Origin: Clostridia bacterium | GTDB lineage: Bacteria; Bacillota; DTU025 | Length of the DNA stretch: 64,000 nucleotides | Assembly: GCA_034926675.1 (NCBI GenBank) | Contig: JAYFQW010000070.1 | Coordinates: 1-64,000 of the forward strand | Direction of reading: 5' to 3' | Part shown: one piece after another, positions 8,860-17,820 of the stretch | Layout: every line of letters starts with the position of its first letter | Numbering within the stretch: the first letter of the stretch is position 1 | The notes under the pieces: generated by a model | What the model was told of the DNA's origin: nothing | Database searches by the model: none | The model's input: only the letters and a program-made list of their open reading frames with translations | Position numbers and translations under genes: made by a program

Positions 8860-10131
8860 ATGAAACGCACCGCAAGGAGGATGTTCTGCATCGTTGCAGC
8901 AGCACTCCTGCTGATATCGCTCGCAAGCGGCATCAGCATTGCCAAGAGGAAGACTGTGATCATCCACTGGCAGCATCACACCCCTGCGCGCCAGGAAATG
9001 GTCGAGGCGTTCGCGATCGAGTTCATGAAGCAGAATCCGGACATCGAGATCAAGATCGAGTCCATCCCTGAGGCCGACTACTTCCAGAAGCTCCTGCCTG
9101 CACTAGCTGCAGGATCCGGCCCAGACACTTTCCAGATTCCCGCGGGCCAAGTCCTGGCGTATGCTCGCACCGGGGTGCTCCAGCCTCTCGACACCTCTAT
9201 TCCTGAAGCCAAGAGCATCGAGGCGGATTTCATGGCTTCGGCAGCGTCGAGGCTGAAGATCGATGGCAAGTACTACGGATTTCCCGTTGACACCGCGACG
9301 GTGGTGTTGTTCTATAATCCCAAGCTCTTCAAGGAAGCTGGCCTGGATCCCAACAAGCCCCCGCAGACATGGGATGAGCTGGTCAAGTATGCTAAGGCCA
9401 TGACCAAGCGGGACGCCGCCGGAGTCACGACTCAGATGGGCGTCGCGACTGGCGGATACGGTCCAGTCATCATCTCGCTCATGCTGCAGAACGGCGCCAC
9501 CCTCTGGGATGCCAAGAGTGATCTGCCTGATTTCAACTCGAAACAGGCGGCCGAAGCGCTGCAGTGGTCGACTGCTTTGGTGGCCGACTACAAGGTGGAA
9601 GATAGGGCGATGGGTTCCAGGTGGAACGCATTCCGCCAGGAGAAGCTCGCCATGGTGTTCGCTGGACCGGCAATGATCGGCAGCTTCAAGGCGACCGCTC
9701 CGAACCTGGATTTCCGCATTGCTGAGGTGCCTGCGCCCAAGGCAGGCGGTTCGAAGAGCACTCTTCTGACATCGTGGGCGTATGTGACGGCGAAGAAGGC
9801 GCAGAGCGATGCTGCCACCAAGTGGGTCGCCTACCTTACATCGGAGAGCGCGCAGAAGCAGTGGATCCTCAAGACAGGCGATCTGCCGACGCGAAAGGCT
9901 CTGCTGGATCTTGCCGATTACAAGAAGGATCCTCTTCTCGCTCCGTGCATGGAGTCGATGAAGAAAGCGACTAGCGCACCGTGGAGCGCTCGCTCACTTG
10001 ATGACGCGCTCATCAGGAAAGCGTACGAACTCGTGCTTCTCAAGGGCAACAGCCCTGAGTCGGCGTTGAGCTATCTCACCACTGAGGCCGTCAAGGCGGA
10101 GAAGGAGCAGAAGGAACTGGCCATGCCGTAA
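8860..10131 (+). CDS. CUT1-family ABC transporter sugar-binding protein
   Basis: ATG at 8860 follows GGGAGGGG; a longer frame from 8824 overlaps the upstream stop and is not favoured. The protein is 423 residues with a signal peptide (MKRTARRMFCIVAAALLLIS) and the Bac_extracellular-solute-binding-1 pattern: VIIHWQHHTPARQEMVEAF, then AGSGPDTFQIPAG, YYGFPVDTATVVLFYNPKLF and PPQTWDELVKYAKAM. The family binds oligosaccharides, sugar alcohols or glycerol-3-phosphate (UgpB type). Two permease genes follow. The surrounding phosphoesterases hint at a phosphorylated ligand or its dephosphorylated product, but this is inference. Confidence 0.88.
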   Translation: MKRTARRMFCIVAAALLLISLASGISIAKRKTVIIHWQHHTPARQEMVEAFAIEFMKQNPDIEIKIESIPEADYFQKLLPALAAGSGPDTFQIPAGQVLAYARTGVLQPLDTSIPEAKSIEADFMASAASRLKIDGKYYGFPVDTATVVLFYNPKLFKEAGLDPNKPPQTWDELVKYAKAMTKRDAAGVTTQMGVATGGYGPVIISLMLQNGATLWDAKSDLPDFNSKQAAEALQWSTALVADYKVEDRAMGSRWNAFRQEKLAMVFAGPAMIGSFKATAPNLDFRIAEVPAPKAGGSKSTLLTSWAYVTAKKAQSDAATKWVAYLTSESAQKQWILKTGDLPTRKALLDLADYKKDPLLAPCMESMKKATSAPWSARSLDDALIRKAYELVLLKGNSPESALSYLTTEAVKAEKEQKELAMP

Positions 10132-10180
10132 GCAATCCTGCCTTCTCCAGATTGTCCGCTTGGATTTGAGTGCGGAGGGT

Positions 10181-10205
10181 GCGGGCCCCGGATGCCGGGG
10201 CCCGC
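10181..10205 (+). terminator. GC-rich hairpin between binding protein and permease
   Basis: GCGGGCCCCGG (10181-10191) and CCGGGGCCCGC (10195-10205) form a perfect 11-bp stem with a 3-base ATG loop. It lies between the binding-protein gene and the permeases, the usual place for an mRNA-stabilising or attenuating hairpin that makes the binding protein more abundant. Confidence 0.65.
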
Positions 10206-10266
10206 TCTCAGAGCGCTTCAGGCGTGCATAGCATCTTAGTGGTTTCCGCAAGGAGGAGTTGCTGCT

Positions 10267-11172
10267 GTGAGCCGCCGTGAAGCCGGCAAATACCGGCTAT
10301 ACAAGTTTCAGAGAACGATCGCCCCATACGGGTTCATCCTTCCCGGCACCGTCTTTTATCTCATGGTCACGATTATTCCTATGTTCACTGGATTCTGGAT
10401 GAGCTTTCGCAACTGGAACATCATCCGCCCCACGCATCCCTTTGTTGGCCTGGCCAACTACGATATGATCCTGCATGATCCCGTGTTCTGGCAGTCTCTC
10501 AAGAATACGCTTGTGTACACTGTCGGAGTTGTCCCTCTACAGATGGGCCTAGCTCTGCTCGTTGCACTGCTGCTCAACACCGAGATACGGGGGAAGGCGT
10601 TCTTTCGGCTTCTATATTACCTGCCAGTCGTCACTCCACTTTCGATCGCAGCTGTGATCTGGCAGTGGATCTACCACCCACAGGTGGGGCTGCTGAACGC
10701 GGCGTTGCGGACGTTCGGCGTTCCAGGCCAGAACTGGCTGGGAGATCCTAAACTTGCGATGCTTTCGGTAATCATAGTCGCCGTATGGGCCGGGCTTGGC
10801 TACCGAATGGTCATCTTTCTGGCGGCGCTCCAGGGCATACCCGATACGTACTATGAGGCTGCGATGATCGACGGGGCGAGCAGGTTTGCCCTGTTCAAGT
10901 ACATCACTCTGCCGCTTCTGAAGCCTACAACGATGTATGTGTTGATCACGAGCATGATTGGCTCATTCCAAGTGTTCGGCTTGGTTAACGTGCTGACGGG
11001 CGGAGGTCCGCTCGATGCGACGAACGTGCTTGTCAAGTACATCCACAGGAGAGCCTTCGGGGATCTGCAGTTCGGGAAAGCGGCGGCGATGTCGTTCATC
11101 CTGTTCGGGATCATACTGATCTTCACCGTGCTGCAGTGGAAGTTCCTCGGAAGGGAGGTCTCGTACGATTGA
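10267..11172 (+). CDS. Sugar ABC transporter permease (MalF/UgpA type)
   Basis: The GTG start follows AAGGAGGAG. The 301-residue protein has about six membrane segments, a periplasmic loop with FRNWNIIRPTHPFVGLANY, and the EAA loop YYEAAMIDGASRFALFKYITLPLLKP that contacts the ATPase. It overlaps the next permease by the ATTGA junction. No ATPase gene is in this cluster, so a shared MsmX-like ATPase elsewhere is expected. Confidence 0.9.
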   Translation: MSRREAGKYRLYKFQRTIAPYGFILPGTVFYLMVTIIPMFTGFWMSFRNWNIIRPTHPFVGLANYDMILHDPVFWQSLKNTLVYTVGVVPLQMGLALLVALLLNTEIRGKAFFRLLYYLPVVTPLSIAAVIWQWIYHPQVGLLNAALRTFGVPGQNWLGDPKLAMLSVIIVAVWAGLGYRMVIFLAALQGIPDTYYEAAMIDGASRFALFKYITLPLLKPTTMYVLITSMIGSFQVFGLVNVLTGGGPLDATNVLVKYIHRRAFGDLQFGKAAAMSFILFGIILIFTVLQWKFLGREVSYD

Positions 11173-12032
11173 GCAGAACAGGCAGTGTCGTAGGTTACCA
11201 GCGCTCCAAGTGGGCAAAGGTTCTTGGGCAGTTTCTGGCGTACGCTATTGTGATCCCTGGCGCGATCTTCATGGCCATGCCTTTCGTATGGCTGGTGTTG
11301 TCGTCATTCAAGACCCTGGAGGAGATAGTGCTCTTTCCGCCTACCTTCTGGCCACGAAGGCCTACTCTCGACAACTTCAGGCAAGTGATTGAGATGATCC
11401 CGTTTGGGCGCTATTACATGAACAGCATCATCACAGCAGTGGCGCCTACTATCGTGAGTGTTATCACCTGTTCCATGGCAGGGATGGGCTTCGCCAAATA
11501 CAAGTTTCGGGGCAGGAACGTGATCTTTTGGGTCATTCTCGCCACAATGATGGTGCCGTTCCCTGCCACGATTGTGCCGCTGTATGTGATGGTGTCCAAG
11601 ATGGGCCTTGTCAACACCAGGCTCGGCCTGATCATCGTGGGCTTGTCGAGCGCGTCAGGCATCTTCATGATGAGGCAGTTCGTCATGGGCATTCCGGATG
11701 AGCTCCTCGACGCAGCCCGAATCGACGGCGCAAGCGAGCTTCGCATCTTCAACCAGATCGTCGTTCCACTATGTAAGCCGGCCATAGCCACACAGACCCT
11801 GTTCAGCTTCACTGGCCACTGGGGCGCTTACATCTGGCCGTTGATTGTGATCAACTCGGATGAACTGAGAACACTTCCACTGGCGATTCCCTACTTCTCA
11901 GGCCAGTACTTGAGCTATCAGAACCTGATATCAGCGGCTTCACTCATGGCGATACTCCCGGTTTTGATACTCTTCCTATTCACGCAGCGGTACTTCGTAA
12001 AAGGCATAACGTTGACGGGCATGAAGAGCTGA
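11169..12032 (+). CDS. Sugar ABC transporter permease (MalG/UgpE type)
   Basis: The likely start is TTG at 11169, overlapping the upstream stop, with GGGAGG 10 bases before it. The open frame extends back to 11136 inside the upstream gene. Typical MalG features are present: FVWLVLSSFKTLEEI, then PTLDNFRQV, six membrane segments and the EAA loop ELLDAARIDGASELRIFNQIVVPLCKP. It should form the membrane channel together with the permease at 10267. The phosphatase fusion gene begins 17 bases downstream and is probably cotranscribed. Confidence 0.9.
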   Translation: MSRTGSVVGYQRSKWAKVLGQFLAYAIVIPGAIFMAMPFVWLVLSSFKTLEEIVLFPPTFWPRRPTLDNFRQVIEMIPFGRYYMNSIITAVAPTIVSVITCSMAGMGFAKYKFRGRNVIFWVILATMMVPFPATIVPLYVMVSKMGLVNTRLGLIIVGLSSASGIFMMRQFVMGIPDELLDAARIDGASELRIFNQIVVPLCKPAIATQTLFSFTGHWGAYIWPLIVINSDELRTLPLAIPYFSGQYLSYQNLISAASLMAILPVLILFLFTQRYFVKGITLTGMKS

Positions 12033-12049
12033 GGGGGAGATGGGGGGCA

Positions 12050-14989
12050 ATGAGAATGCTGCGCAATGATCACGCTGGTCGATGCCTGGCGGCTGTTGCT
12101 ATCGCTCTAGTTCTGTCGGTTTGTGCAGGTCAGGTTGCATGCGGCGCCGCGGCGCCTTCGCCCGTTCAAGCTCGGCCAGGTGCGCGAAACGTGATACTGT
12201 TCATTGGGGATGGCATGGGCGAGAACCACGTGAAGGCCGGTAGGATCGCGTCCGCCGCAGCAGGACGAGCCTTCGCAATCGACTCGATGCCCGTGATTGC
12301 TCACGTTTCGACACTGTCGTACGGCGGCAACATCACTGATTCCGCTGCTGCAGCCACTGCTATGGCCACGGGCCACAAGACCGTCAACAGGTCGCTCGGG
12401 ATCGATCCTGACGGTGTTCCTCTGAAGACCATACTCGAGGCTGTGCGCGATGCAGGCGGACGAACAGGCCTGGTGTCGACGTGCGCCTTGACTTCCGCAA
12501 CCCCGGCTGGATTCGCGGTGCATGTTGAGGACAGAGGTTCAGGGCGTGAGATCGCCGCAGCCTTAGTGAGAACGGCGCCAGATCTCATGCTCGGAGGCGG
12601 CCTTGCGAACTTCATGCCAACCCTGTTCGAAAAGACCAAGCCGCCGATGGATTTGGCCCGCGAACACGGCTACAATATCGTTCGTGAACCGGGCGAGTTG
12701 GATGCCGCCAAGAGCCTTCCCTTGTTGGGCCTGTTTGCCGATATCGACATGGAATACGAAGCCGACCGCGATCCTGAGGTTCAGCTGAGCCTGGCGAGGA
12801 TGGCTGAGCGTGCAATCGAACTGCTTTCGAACGCTGCCGGCGACCGAGGTTTCTTCCTCATGGTAGAGGGAGGGCGTATCGATCACACTGGCCACTCAAA
12901 CGATGCTGAGAGGCTTCCCGTGGAGGTGCTCGCGTTCGATCGGGCGATCCAGGTTGGGCTCGAGTTCGCCAGGAAACGCGGGGATACCCTCGTGATAGTC
13001 ACAGCTGATCACGAGACAGGCAGAGTCGAGATATCTGCAGACGGAGCTTTACGGTTCGGTTCAGACGGTCACACTGAGCTGAATGTGCCTCTGTACGCGG
13101 AAGGGCCGAACCAGGAGCTGTTCGCGCAGGAGGTTATCGACAATACCGATATCCCGGTGCTCATGGCAAGGGCGATTGGCGTATCCCTAGAGGGGCCTGT
13201 AGCAGAGGCGCCCGTCGTTATTTCGCAGCCGTCCGCGCCTGCACCGGCGACACAGGCTCTCGCCGTTGCGGCGCCGACCTCGTCTGCTGCGCCGACTTCT
13301 TCGGCTGAGCCGGCTTCATCGGTTGCGCCGGCTTCTTCAGCTGAACCGACTTCGACTGCTGCGATGGCCCCCGCAGCTGTGCCCGTGGCTTCCGAGGCTA
13401 CGCACACTCCATCACGTCCGGTGTTGAGTGGGGCAGCACCCAAGCGCCTGGTGGTCATGACCTACAACATTCAGACTGGCACAGGCGCCGACCTGGTGTA
13501 TGACATTGACCGCATAGCAGAGGTTATTCGCTCCCAGGGCGCTGACATCGTAGGCCTGAATGAAGTGGATAGCTACACGAAGAAGTCGGGGCCTGTGAAC
13601 CAGGCGAAGTACATTGCCGACAAGCTTGGTTTCGATTGTGCCTTCGGCGCCATACTCTCCCACAAGGGAGGCCAATTTGGAAACGCCATCATAAGCAGGT
13701 ACCCGATCGTATCGAACCGGAATCACATCCTGCCCAATCCTGAGATGAACGAGCCTAGGGGCGCTATTGAGTGTCAGGTGGATGTGGACGGCACGATAGT
13801 CAACGTATTCGCAACCCACCTTGAGGTTAGAGACTCCGAATCAAGGTTTGCTCAGGCCACATACCTGTTCAAGCTTGCATCGGCCGCGAAGGGGCCGACA
13901 ATCATCACAGGCGACTTCAACGCAGTGCCGAAGCTTTCCCCCGAGACGGCGGTCATCATGAAGGGGTTCAACGACACCATGCAGGTGTACAGGATGCTGG
14001 TAGATAGCGCGGAGTTGGTTCGGGATGGGCCCTTCAACCGAGATTACCTCAAGGGCGGATATACCTGCGATCCATACGATCCGAACAGGCGCATCGACTA
14101 CATCTTCGCGTCCTACGACCTGCGCGTTGTGGGCGAGGCAGGAGCGGCCAGAGTTCCTCGGACGCTGGGCTCGGACCACCTGCCCTATGTGGTTGCACTC
14201 GAGCTTCCGTGGGAGAAGTGCGATAAGAACACTGCTCCCCTTGTGGCTGTGATGTCGAGCCCTGACTCTGCACTGTGGTATGCCGACATGGGCTGGCAGT
14301 ATGATGATGATATCGACGAGATCCTCAGGGTCGTAGGAGAGCTCGGATATGCCTGTGCCGAGGTGACGCCGGACTCCATGCCTATGCTGCCATACGTAGC
14401 TGGCAGAAGGCCCACGATCCTACTGCTCTCCAATATAAGAAGGATGTCGCTCCAGCAGCAGCAGGCCGTGAGGGAGTTCGTTGCAGCCGGTGGAAGAGTC
14501 CTGGCCACATGCCAGACGTCGCTGAAGACTCCTGACGAAGTCATGTCCGGGGCCTTTGGCTTTGGGCTTTCGGATCTGTTCGGTGTGAGCCTTGCTGGAT
14601 GGCTTGGGGCCGAGCCATTGCATGACGCCATAATGCCAGTTACGGACGGGTCCGGGGTGGGGGCGGCGGCGGGAGCGACGGCAGGGTCGACGGTGACGGC
14701 TGCTGCAACGGCGATGGAGGCGAAGCTGTGGCGCGCAATCGATAAGCCCCTGGCGCTGGAGATCCCGGAGGGGACCATCGTGAAGGCCAGGCCGGGAGCT
14801 GTTGTTTTGGGCGTCTGGTCGAACGGCAAGGGCGCGCTCACACATCAGAGCGATCTCAATGCTGCCGCCGTCAAAAACGGACGTGTGATGTACGTCGGAT
14901 GTGACTTGCTTTGCTGGGATATGCTGCAGAGCGCACAGGTGAGGGCGTTCGTGGCGAATGCGATTGGCCTGTTGCTTGAGGTAGAGTAG
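12050..14989 (+). CDS. Exported alkaline phosphatase-EEP phosphodiesterase fusion with C-terminal Rossmann-like domain
   Basis: This is a 979-residue multidomain enzyme. A signal peptide (about 1-31) precedes a PhoA-type phosphatase (about 45-380) with FIGDGMGENH, the nucleophile in TDSAAAATAMATG (Ser98), GGRIDHTGHSND and TADHETG. A low-complexity linker rich in Ala-Pro-Thr-Ser (about 395-460) leads to an endonuclease/exonuclease/phosphatase domain (about 466-725) with MTYNIQTG, GLNEVD, ATHLEV, TGDFNAVP, RRIDYIFAS and SDHLP. The tail (about 730-979) resembles a glutamine-amidotransferase-like fold seen in secreted hydrolases. The two active sites could open a phosphodiester and then remove the phosphate. 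The position right behind a CUT1 transporter suggests feeding of the uptake system. Confidence 0.85.
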   Translation: MRMLRNDHAGRCLAAVAIALVLSVCAGQVACGAAAPSPVQARPGARNVILFIGDGMGENHVKAGRIASAAAGRAFAIDSMPVIAHVSTLSYGGNITDSAAAATAMATGHKTVNRSLGIDPDGVPLKTILEAVRDAGGRTGLVSTCALTSATPAGFAVHVEDRGSGREIAAALVRTAPDLMLGGGLANFMPTLFEKTKPPMDLAREHGYNIVREPGELDAAKSLPLLGLFADIDMEYEADRDPEVQLSLARMAERAIELLSNAAGDRGFFLMVEGGRIDHTGHSNDAERLPVEVLAFDRAIQVGLEFARKRGDTLVIVTADHETGRVEISADGALRFGSDGHTELNVPLYAEGPNQELFAQEVIDNTDIPVLMARAIGVSLEGPVAEAPVVISQPSAPAPATQALAVAAPTSSAAPTSSAEPASSVAPASSAEPTSTAAMAPAAVPVASEATHTPSRPVLSGAAPKRLVVMTYNIQTGTGADLVYDIDRIAEVIRSQGADIVGLNEVDSYTKKSGPVNQAKYIADKLGFDCAFGAILSHKGGQFGNAIISRYPIVSNRNHILPNPEMNEPRGAIECQVDVDGTIVNVFATHLEVRDSESRFAQATYLFKLASAAKGPTIITGDFNAVPKLSPETAVIMKGFNDTMQVYRMLVDSAELVRDGPFNRDYLKGGYTCDPYDPNRRIDYIFASYDLRVVGEAGAARVPRTLGSDHLPYVVALELPWEKCDKNTAPLVAVMSSPDSALWYADMGWQYDDDIDEILRVVGELGYACAEVTPDSMPMLPYVAGRRPTILLLSNIRRMSLQQQQAVREFVAAGGRVLATCQTSLKTPDEVMSGAFGFGLSDLFGVSLAGWLGAEPLHDAIMPVTDGSGVGAAAGATAGSTVTAAATAMEAKLWRAIDKPLALEIPEGTIVKARPGAVVLGVWSNGKGALTHQSDLNAAAVKNGRVMYVGCDLLCWDMLQSAQVRAFVANAIGLLLEVE

Positions 14990-15115
14990 TGCTGTATGAA
15001 TTCTGTAGAAGAGACCGAATTGAGCGGACTCTCTCCTTCCTTCAGGGTAACCTGTGCCGTGCGATAGTAGCGGCGCCGGCCTAGTTGACATCGAAATACG
15101 GGTTGCATGGGGGGT

Positions 15116-15163
15116 GTACGGAATCCGTACTGGGAACGTTGAGTACCTGTACGGATTTCGTAC
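15116..15163. repeat. First pair of GTACGGAATCCGTAC near-palindromes
   Basis: GTACGGAATCCGTAC at 15116-15130 is followed 33 bases later by GTACGGATTTCGTAC at 15149-15163. The second is the reverse complement of the first with one transition. Each copy is itself palindromic except at its centre. Confidence 0.8.
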
Positions 15164-15311
15164 CGTGCCGAAGGCGAAAATGGCGGATGGCGTTCTAAAC
15201 GCGGGCGATTCGACCCCAAAGAGCACCAAATGCCAGTGGCAGGATTGCGAAATTACAACTTTTGGAGCCAAACGTGCCTTCTTGGATCCTGCTGACAGGG
15301 GACTGGAGCGA

Positions 15312-15369
15312 GTGCAGTACGGAATCCGTACTGGTCGCATGGCAACCCAGTACGGATTCCGTACTGCAC
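15312..15369. repeat. Second pair forming a perfect 23-bp inverted repeat
   Basis: GTACGGAATCCGTAC at 15317-15331 and GTACGGATTCCGTAC at 15350-15364 are again 33 bases apart. With their flanks they form a perfect 23-bp stem (15312-15334 with 15347-15369) around a 12-base loop. It could act as a bidirectional terminator, a cruciform, a REP-like element or a double operator. Confidence 0.85.
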
Positions 15370-15421
15370 ACACAGAACCAGCGCTGTGAAACGCAGAGAG
15401 TGAGCTCGAACGCCTAGTATC

Positions 15422-16189
15422 CTAGTATCCTAGCCGCTCAGTGTCGGCCAAAGCCTGCTTGTTGAAGGCGTCAGCTCCTGGCAAGTGGTTGCTGAGCCAG
15501 GCGTGGGGTTTGAGGCCCCGGGCCAACATGCGCTGGATGATCTCCGCCTCAAGCGTCCACATGATGATGGCTGCTGCAATGCCGGAGGTGGGGCAGACCT
15601 TCACATCGATGTTCTCAACGCTAAGCGCTGCATCGCCCACGACCCCGCAGTTGTCGAGGACGATGTCGGCCGCCTCGAAGAGCCGCTTGCCCGACGGATG
15701 CTCGCCAGCAAGTGATGAGGAGTAGGCAACTGATGTGAGCGCTATCACATGCACCCCTTGCTTGCGCGCCTCAAGGGCCAGTCCGACAGGGAGCGTGTTC
15801 TTGCCAGAAACCGATCCTATGATGAGAACGTCACCGGTGTAGATCTCGCTGCGGTCGAGGACGAACTGGGGAAGGCCTGGTATCTCGTCAAGGTATACGG
15901 AATGCTTGCTCCTGCCCAGGCGCTTAGGGCCGGGGTTGGTCACTTCCATAGTGATGTTCACAGGCCTGAACATCATGAGGCCGCCCACTCTGCCGAACAG
16001 CTCATGCATGAGCATGTGGCCCGTGTCCATAAGATGCACTGCTCCGCCGTTTGCGATCGACTCTGTGATCACGTCGGCAGCGCGTGCGATACTCTCACCC
16101 TGAGTATGTCGTATTCTCTCGGCGAGGGCCTCGATCTCATCGAGATACCTGTTTCCCAAACTCAGCATGGATTGCATGTCCTCCCTCAC
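15422..16189 (-). CDS. SIS-domain sugar-binding protein (UPF0309-like)
   Basis: The frame opens with GTG at 16189, overlapping the upstream stop as GTGA. ATG codons at 16177 and 16168 lie just past a GGGAGG and may be the real start. The roughly 250-residue protein has the single sugar isomerase fold: GGAVHLMDTGHMLMHELFG, VLIIGSVSGKNTLPVGLALE and HVIALTSVAYSSS. SIS domains bind phosphosugars, and family members act as isomerases, phosphosugar lyases or sensors. It is the second of two SIS genes in tandem, which may form a heterodimer. The specific reaction is unknown. Confidence 0.8.
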   Translation of the reverse strand: MREDMQSMLSLGNRYLDEIEALAERIRHTQGESIARAADVITESIANGGAVHLMDTGHMLMHELFGRVGGLMMFRPVNITMEVTNPGPKRLGRSKHSVYLDEIPGLPQFVLDRSEIYTGDVLIIGSVSGKNTLPVGLALEARKQGVHVIALTSVAYSSSLAGEHPSGKRLFEAADIVLDNCGVVGDAALSVENIDVKVCPTSGIAAAIIMWTLEAEIIQRMLARGLKPHAWLSNHLPGADAFNKQALADTERLGY

Positions 16190-16914
16190 AGCGACTTGAT
16201 GAGCTGCTTGTACTTGGCCAGATACGCAGCGTTGTGCTCTGCACCCCCTGGTATGTTCGAGCTTGCGAATATGGGAGGGTCGATCCCTCGCTCCATCAGT
16301 TTCTCCACTACCCTGACCACTATCGAGTTGATGATCACAACTCCCACTGCTGTTGACACCGGAGCGATCTTCTGGGCGAGTCCGTCGACGGCCACGGCTG
16401 CGTCACCGTAGGGCACATGTGTATCGATAACCACATCTGCAAGCTCATACAGGCGCTTGCCGAGGGAATTGCGTATAGGAATGTCCCTAGAACTCGCCAC
16501 CGATGTGATGGCGATCACGCGAACGTGCATGTCCATGGCTGCGGCTGCCATCTCGACTGGCACAGGGTTTATGCCTGAATTCGAGGAGATGATCATCACA
16601 TCGCCGGACCTCACCTCTGATTCGGCCAGGATGATCTGGGCAAGCCCTGGCAGCTGTTCCATCCTCGAGCTTTTGGACGCTCCATTGGCAACCATCAGTG
16701 CAGGCTCGAGAATCACGTTGACCGGCGCCAGCCCACCAGCCCTATAGAACAGCTCATCGCCTAGCATGTGTGAGTGACCGGCCGCGAAGTAATGCAGCAC
16801 TCGTCCATCTGCGATGGAGGATGCGATAACGTCGGCCGCCTGCTCCATGCTCTCCCTTTCCGAAGACTGAACCTCGTCCAACAGGCCTTTTACGACATCG
16901 AAATATCTGAACAT
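16186..16914 (-). CDS. SIS-domain sugar-binding protein
   Basis: ATG at 16914 overlaps the PHP gene's stop as TGATG and has GGAGG 9 bases upstream; the longer open frame to 17007 lies inside the PHP gene and is discarded. The 242-residue protein is a single SIS domain: VLHYFAAGHSHMLGDELFYR, VMIISSNSGINPVPVEMA and RVIAITSVASSRD. It resembles its downstream neighbour over most of its length, so the pair probably arose by duplication. Coupling to PHP and glycoside hydrolase genes points to metabolism of a phosphorylated sugar, but the reaction is not known. Confidence 0.82.
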   Translation of the reverse strand: MFRYFDVVKGLLDEVQSSERESMEQAADVIASSIADGRVLHYFAAGHSHMLGDELFYRAGGLAPVNVILEPALMVANGASKSSRMEQLPGLAQIILAESEVRSGDVMIISSNSGINPVPVEMAAAAMDMHVRVIAITSVASSRDIPIRNSLGKRLYELADVVIDTHVPYGDAAVAVDGLAQKIAPVSTAVGVVIINSIVVRVVEKLMERGIDPPIFASSNIPGGAEHNAAYLAKYKQLIKSL

Positions 16915-17783
16915 CAGGACTCGCCTCCACATACCTGCCCCGCTCGTCCGGGGCTCCACACACTGTCGGGGTCTGCTCCCATCGACTTCAGAAGCTCGTA
17001 CCCCCACGTGACGTCTCCAATCCAGCTCTTGATGTGGGCATCGCTTCCCACCGTGAATCTCGCTCCCATGGCAAGCCCGAGCCTTACGATGTCAGGCGAT
17101 GGGCTCTTCGTTGGGCAGTGGATCTCAACTGCTATGCCCCTGTCGCGCGCTGTGCGGAAAACACGCTCGTACCAATCGCGCACGAAGAAGCGGCTTGCCA
17201 CTTCTCTTTCCATCTCTCGCCTCTCATCGAACGTAGAGCCTGGCTTGAGCATCGGCTCCATTGGAAGGTAGCCGGCGATATGGCCCATGACGTCAACCTG
17301 TGGCCCTTCGACTACCCTTATGACTTCATCCATGTACGCCTGCCAATAGGCATCGTTGAACAGCTCGCCGAGGCGAACGCAGATGGGTTCAGTGATATAG
17401 TGGACACTTGCGATGACCAGATCAGGAACGGCCCGCTCCAGCCGGACTGGGATCGGACCTCTCTCCAAGCCAATGAAGACCTGAATCGGCCTGGGGCCCA
17501 GGGTGCGTAGGCGAGCCTGCTCGAGTAGGCCGGCCTCATCGTTGAATCCAGCCTGGGCAATTTGGACGCCCCGAGCATCCTTGGCATCCATGGCATCCTT
17601 GGCATCCATGGCGCCCTTGGCGCCATGGCCCCGGCTTGCACTCGGGTCCAAATGGTCGGTTATGGCCACGGCCGTCATTCCTGCACTGGCCGCCAACTCC
17701 ACAGCTTCATCGAAGGATGCCTGCCCATCGGAAGCAGTCGTATGTACGTGCAGGTCCATCATCTGCCACTCGTTCATGCTCAT
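16914..17783 (-). CDS. PHP-domain metal-dependent phosphoesterase/hydrolase
   Basis: The ATG follows AGAGGTGAT. The 289-residue protein shows the PHP signature DLHVHTTASDGQASFDEAVE near the start, AVAITDHLDP (about residues 38-47), IASVHY, VEIHCPTKSPSP and a final FTVGSDAHI. Most of the histidine and aspartate metal ligands are therefore present. A short repeated insert of the AMDAKD type sits after motif II and is encoded by 18-bp slippage repeats at about 17575-17630. PHP proteins hydrolyse phosphoesters such as histidinol phosphate or cyclic phosphates. Here the neighbours are carbohydrate genes. Confidence 0.82.
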   Translation of the reverse strand: MSMNEWQMMDLHVHTTASDGQASFDEAVELAASAGMTAVAITDHLDPSASRGHGAKGAMDAKDAMDAKDARGVQIAQAGFNDEAGLLEQARLRTLGPRPIQVFIGLERGPIPVRLERAVPDLVIASVHYITEPICVRLGELFNDAYWQAYMDEVIRVVEGPQVDVMGHIAGYLPMEPMLKPGSTFDERREMEREVASRFFVRDWYERVFRTARDRGIAVEIHCPTKSPSPDIVRLGLAMGARFTVGSDAHIKSWIGDVTWGYELLKSMGADPDSVWSPGRAGQVCGGES

Positions 17784-17820
17784 GCATGATCACCTCTGCT
17801 TGTTCATTGCCGCCCGGAGC

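Larger units (their letters stand above)
14990..15421. other. Convergent intergenic region with paired near-palindromes
   Basis: About 430 bases separate the convergent phosphatase-fusion and SIS genes. No gene was found. The region carries four copies of a 15-bp near-palindrome in two pairs, listed separately; the sequence between the pairs shows nothing else. Confidence 0.6.
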
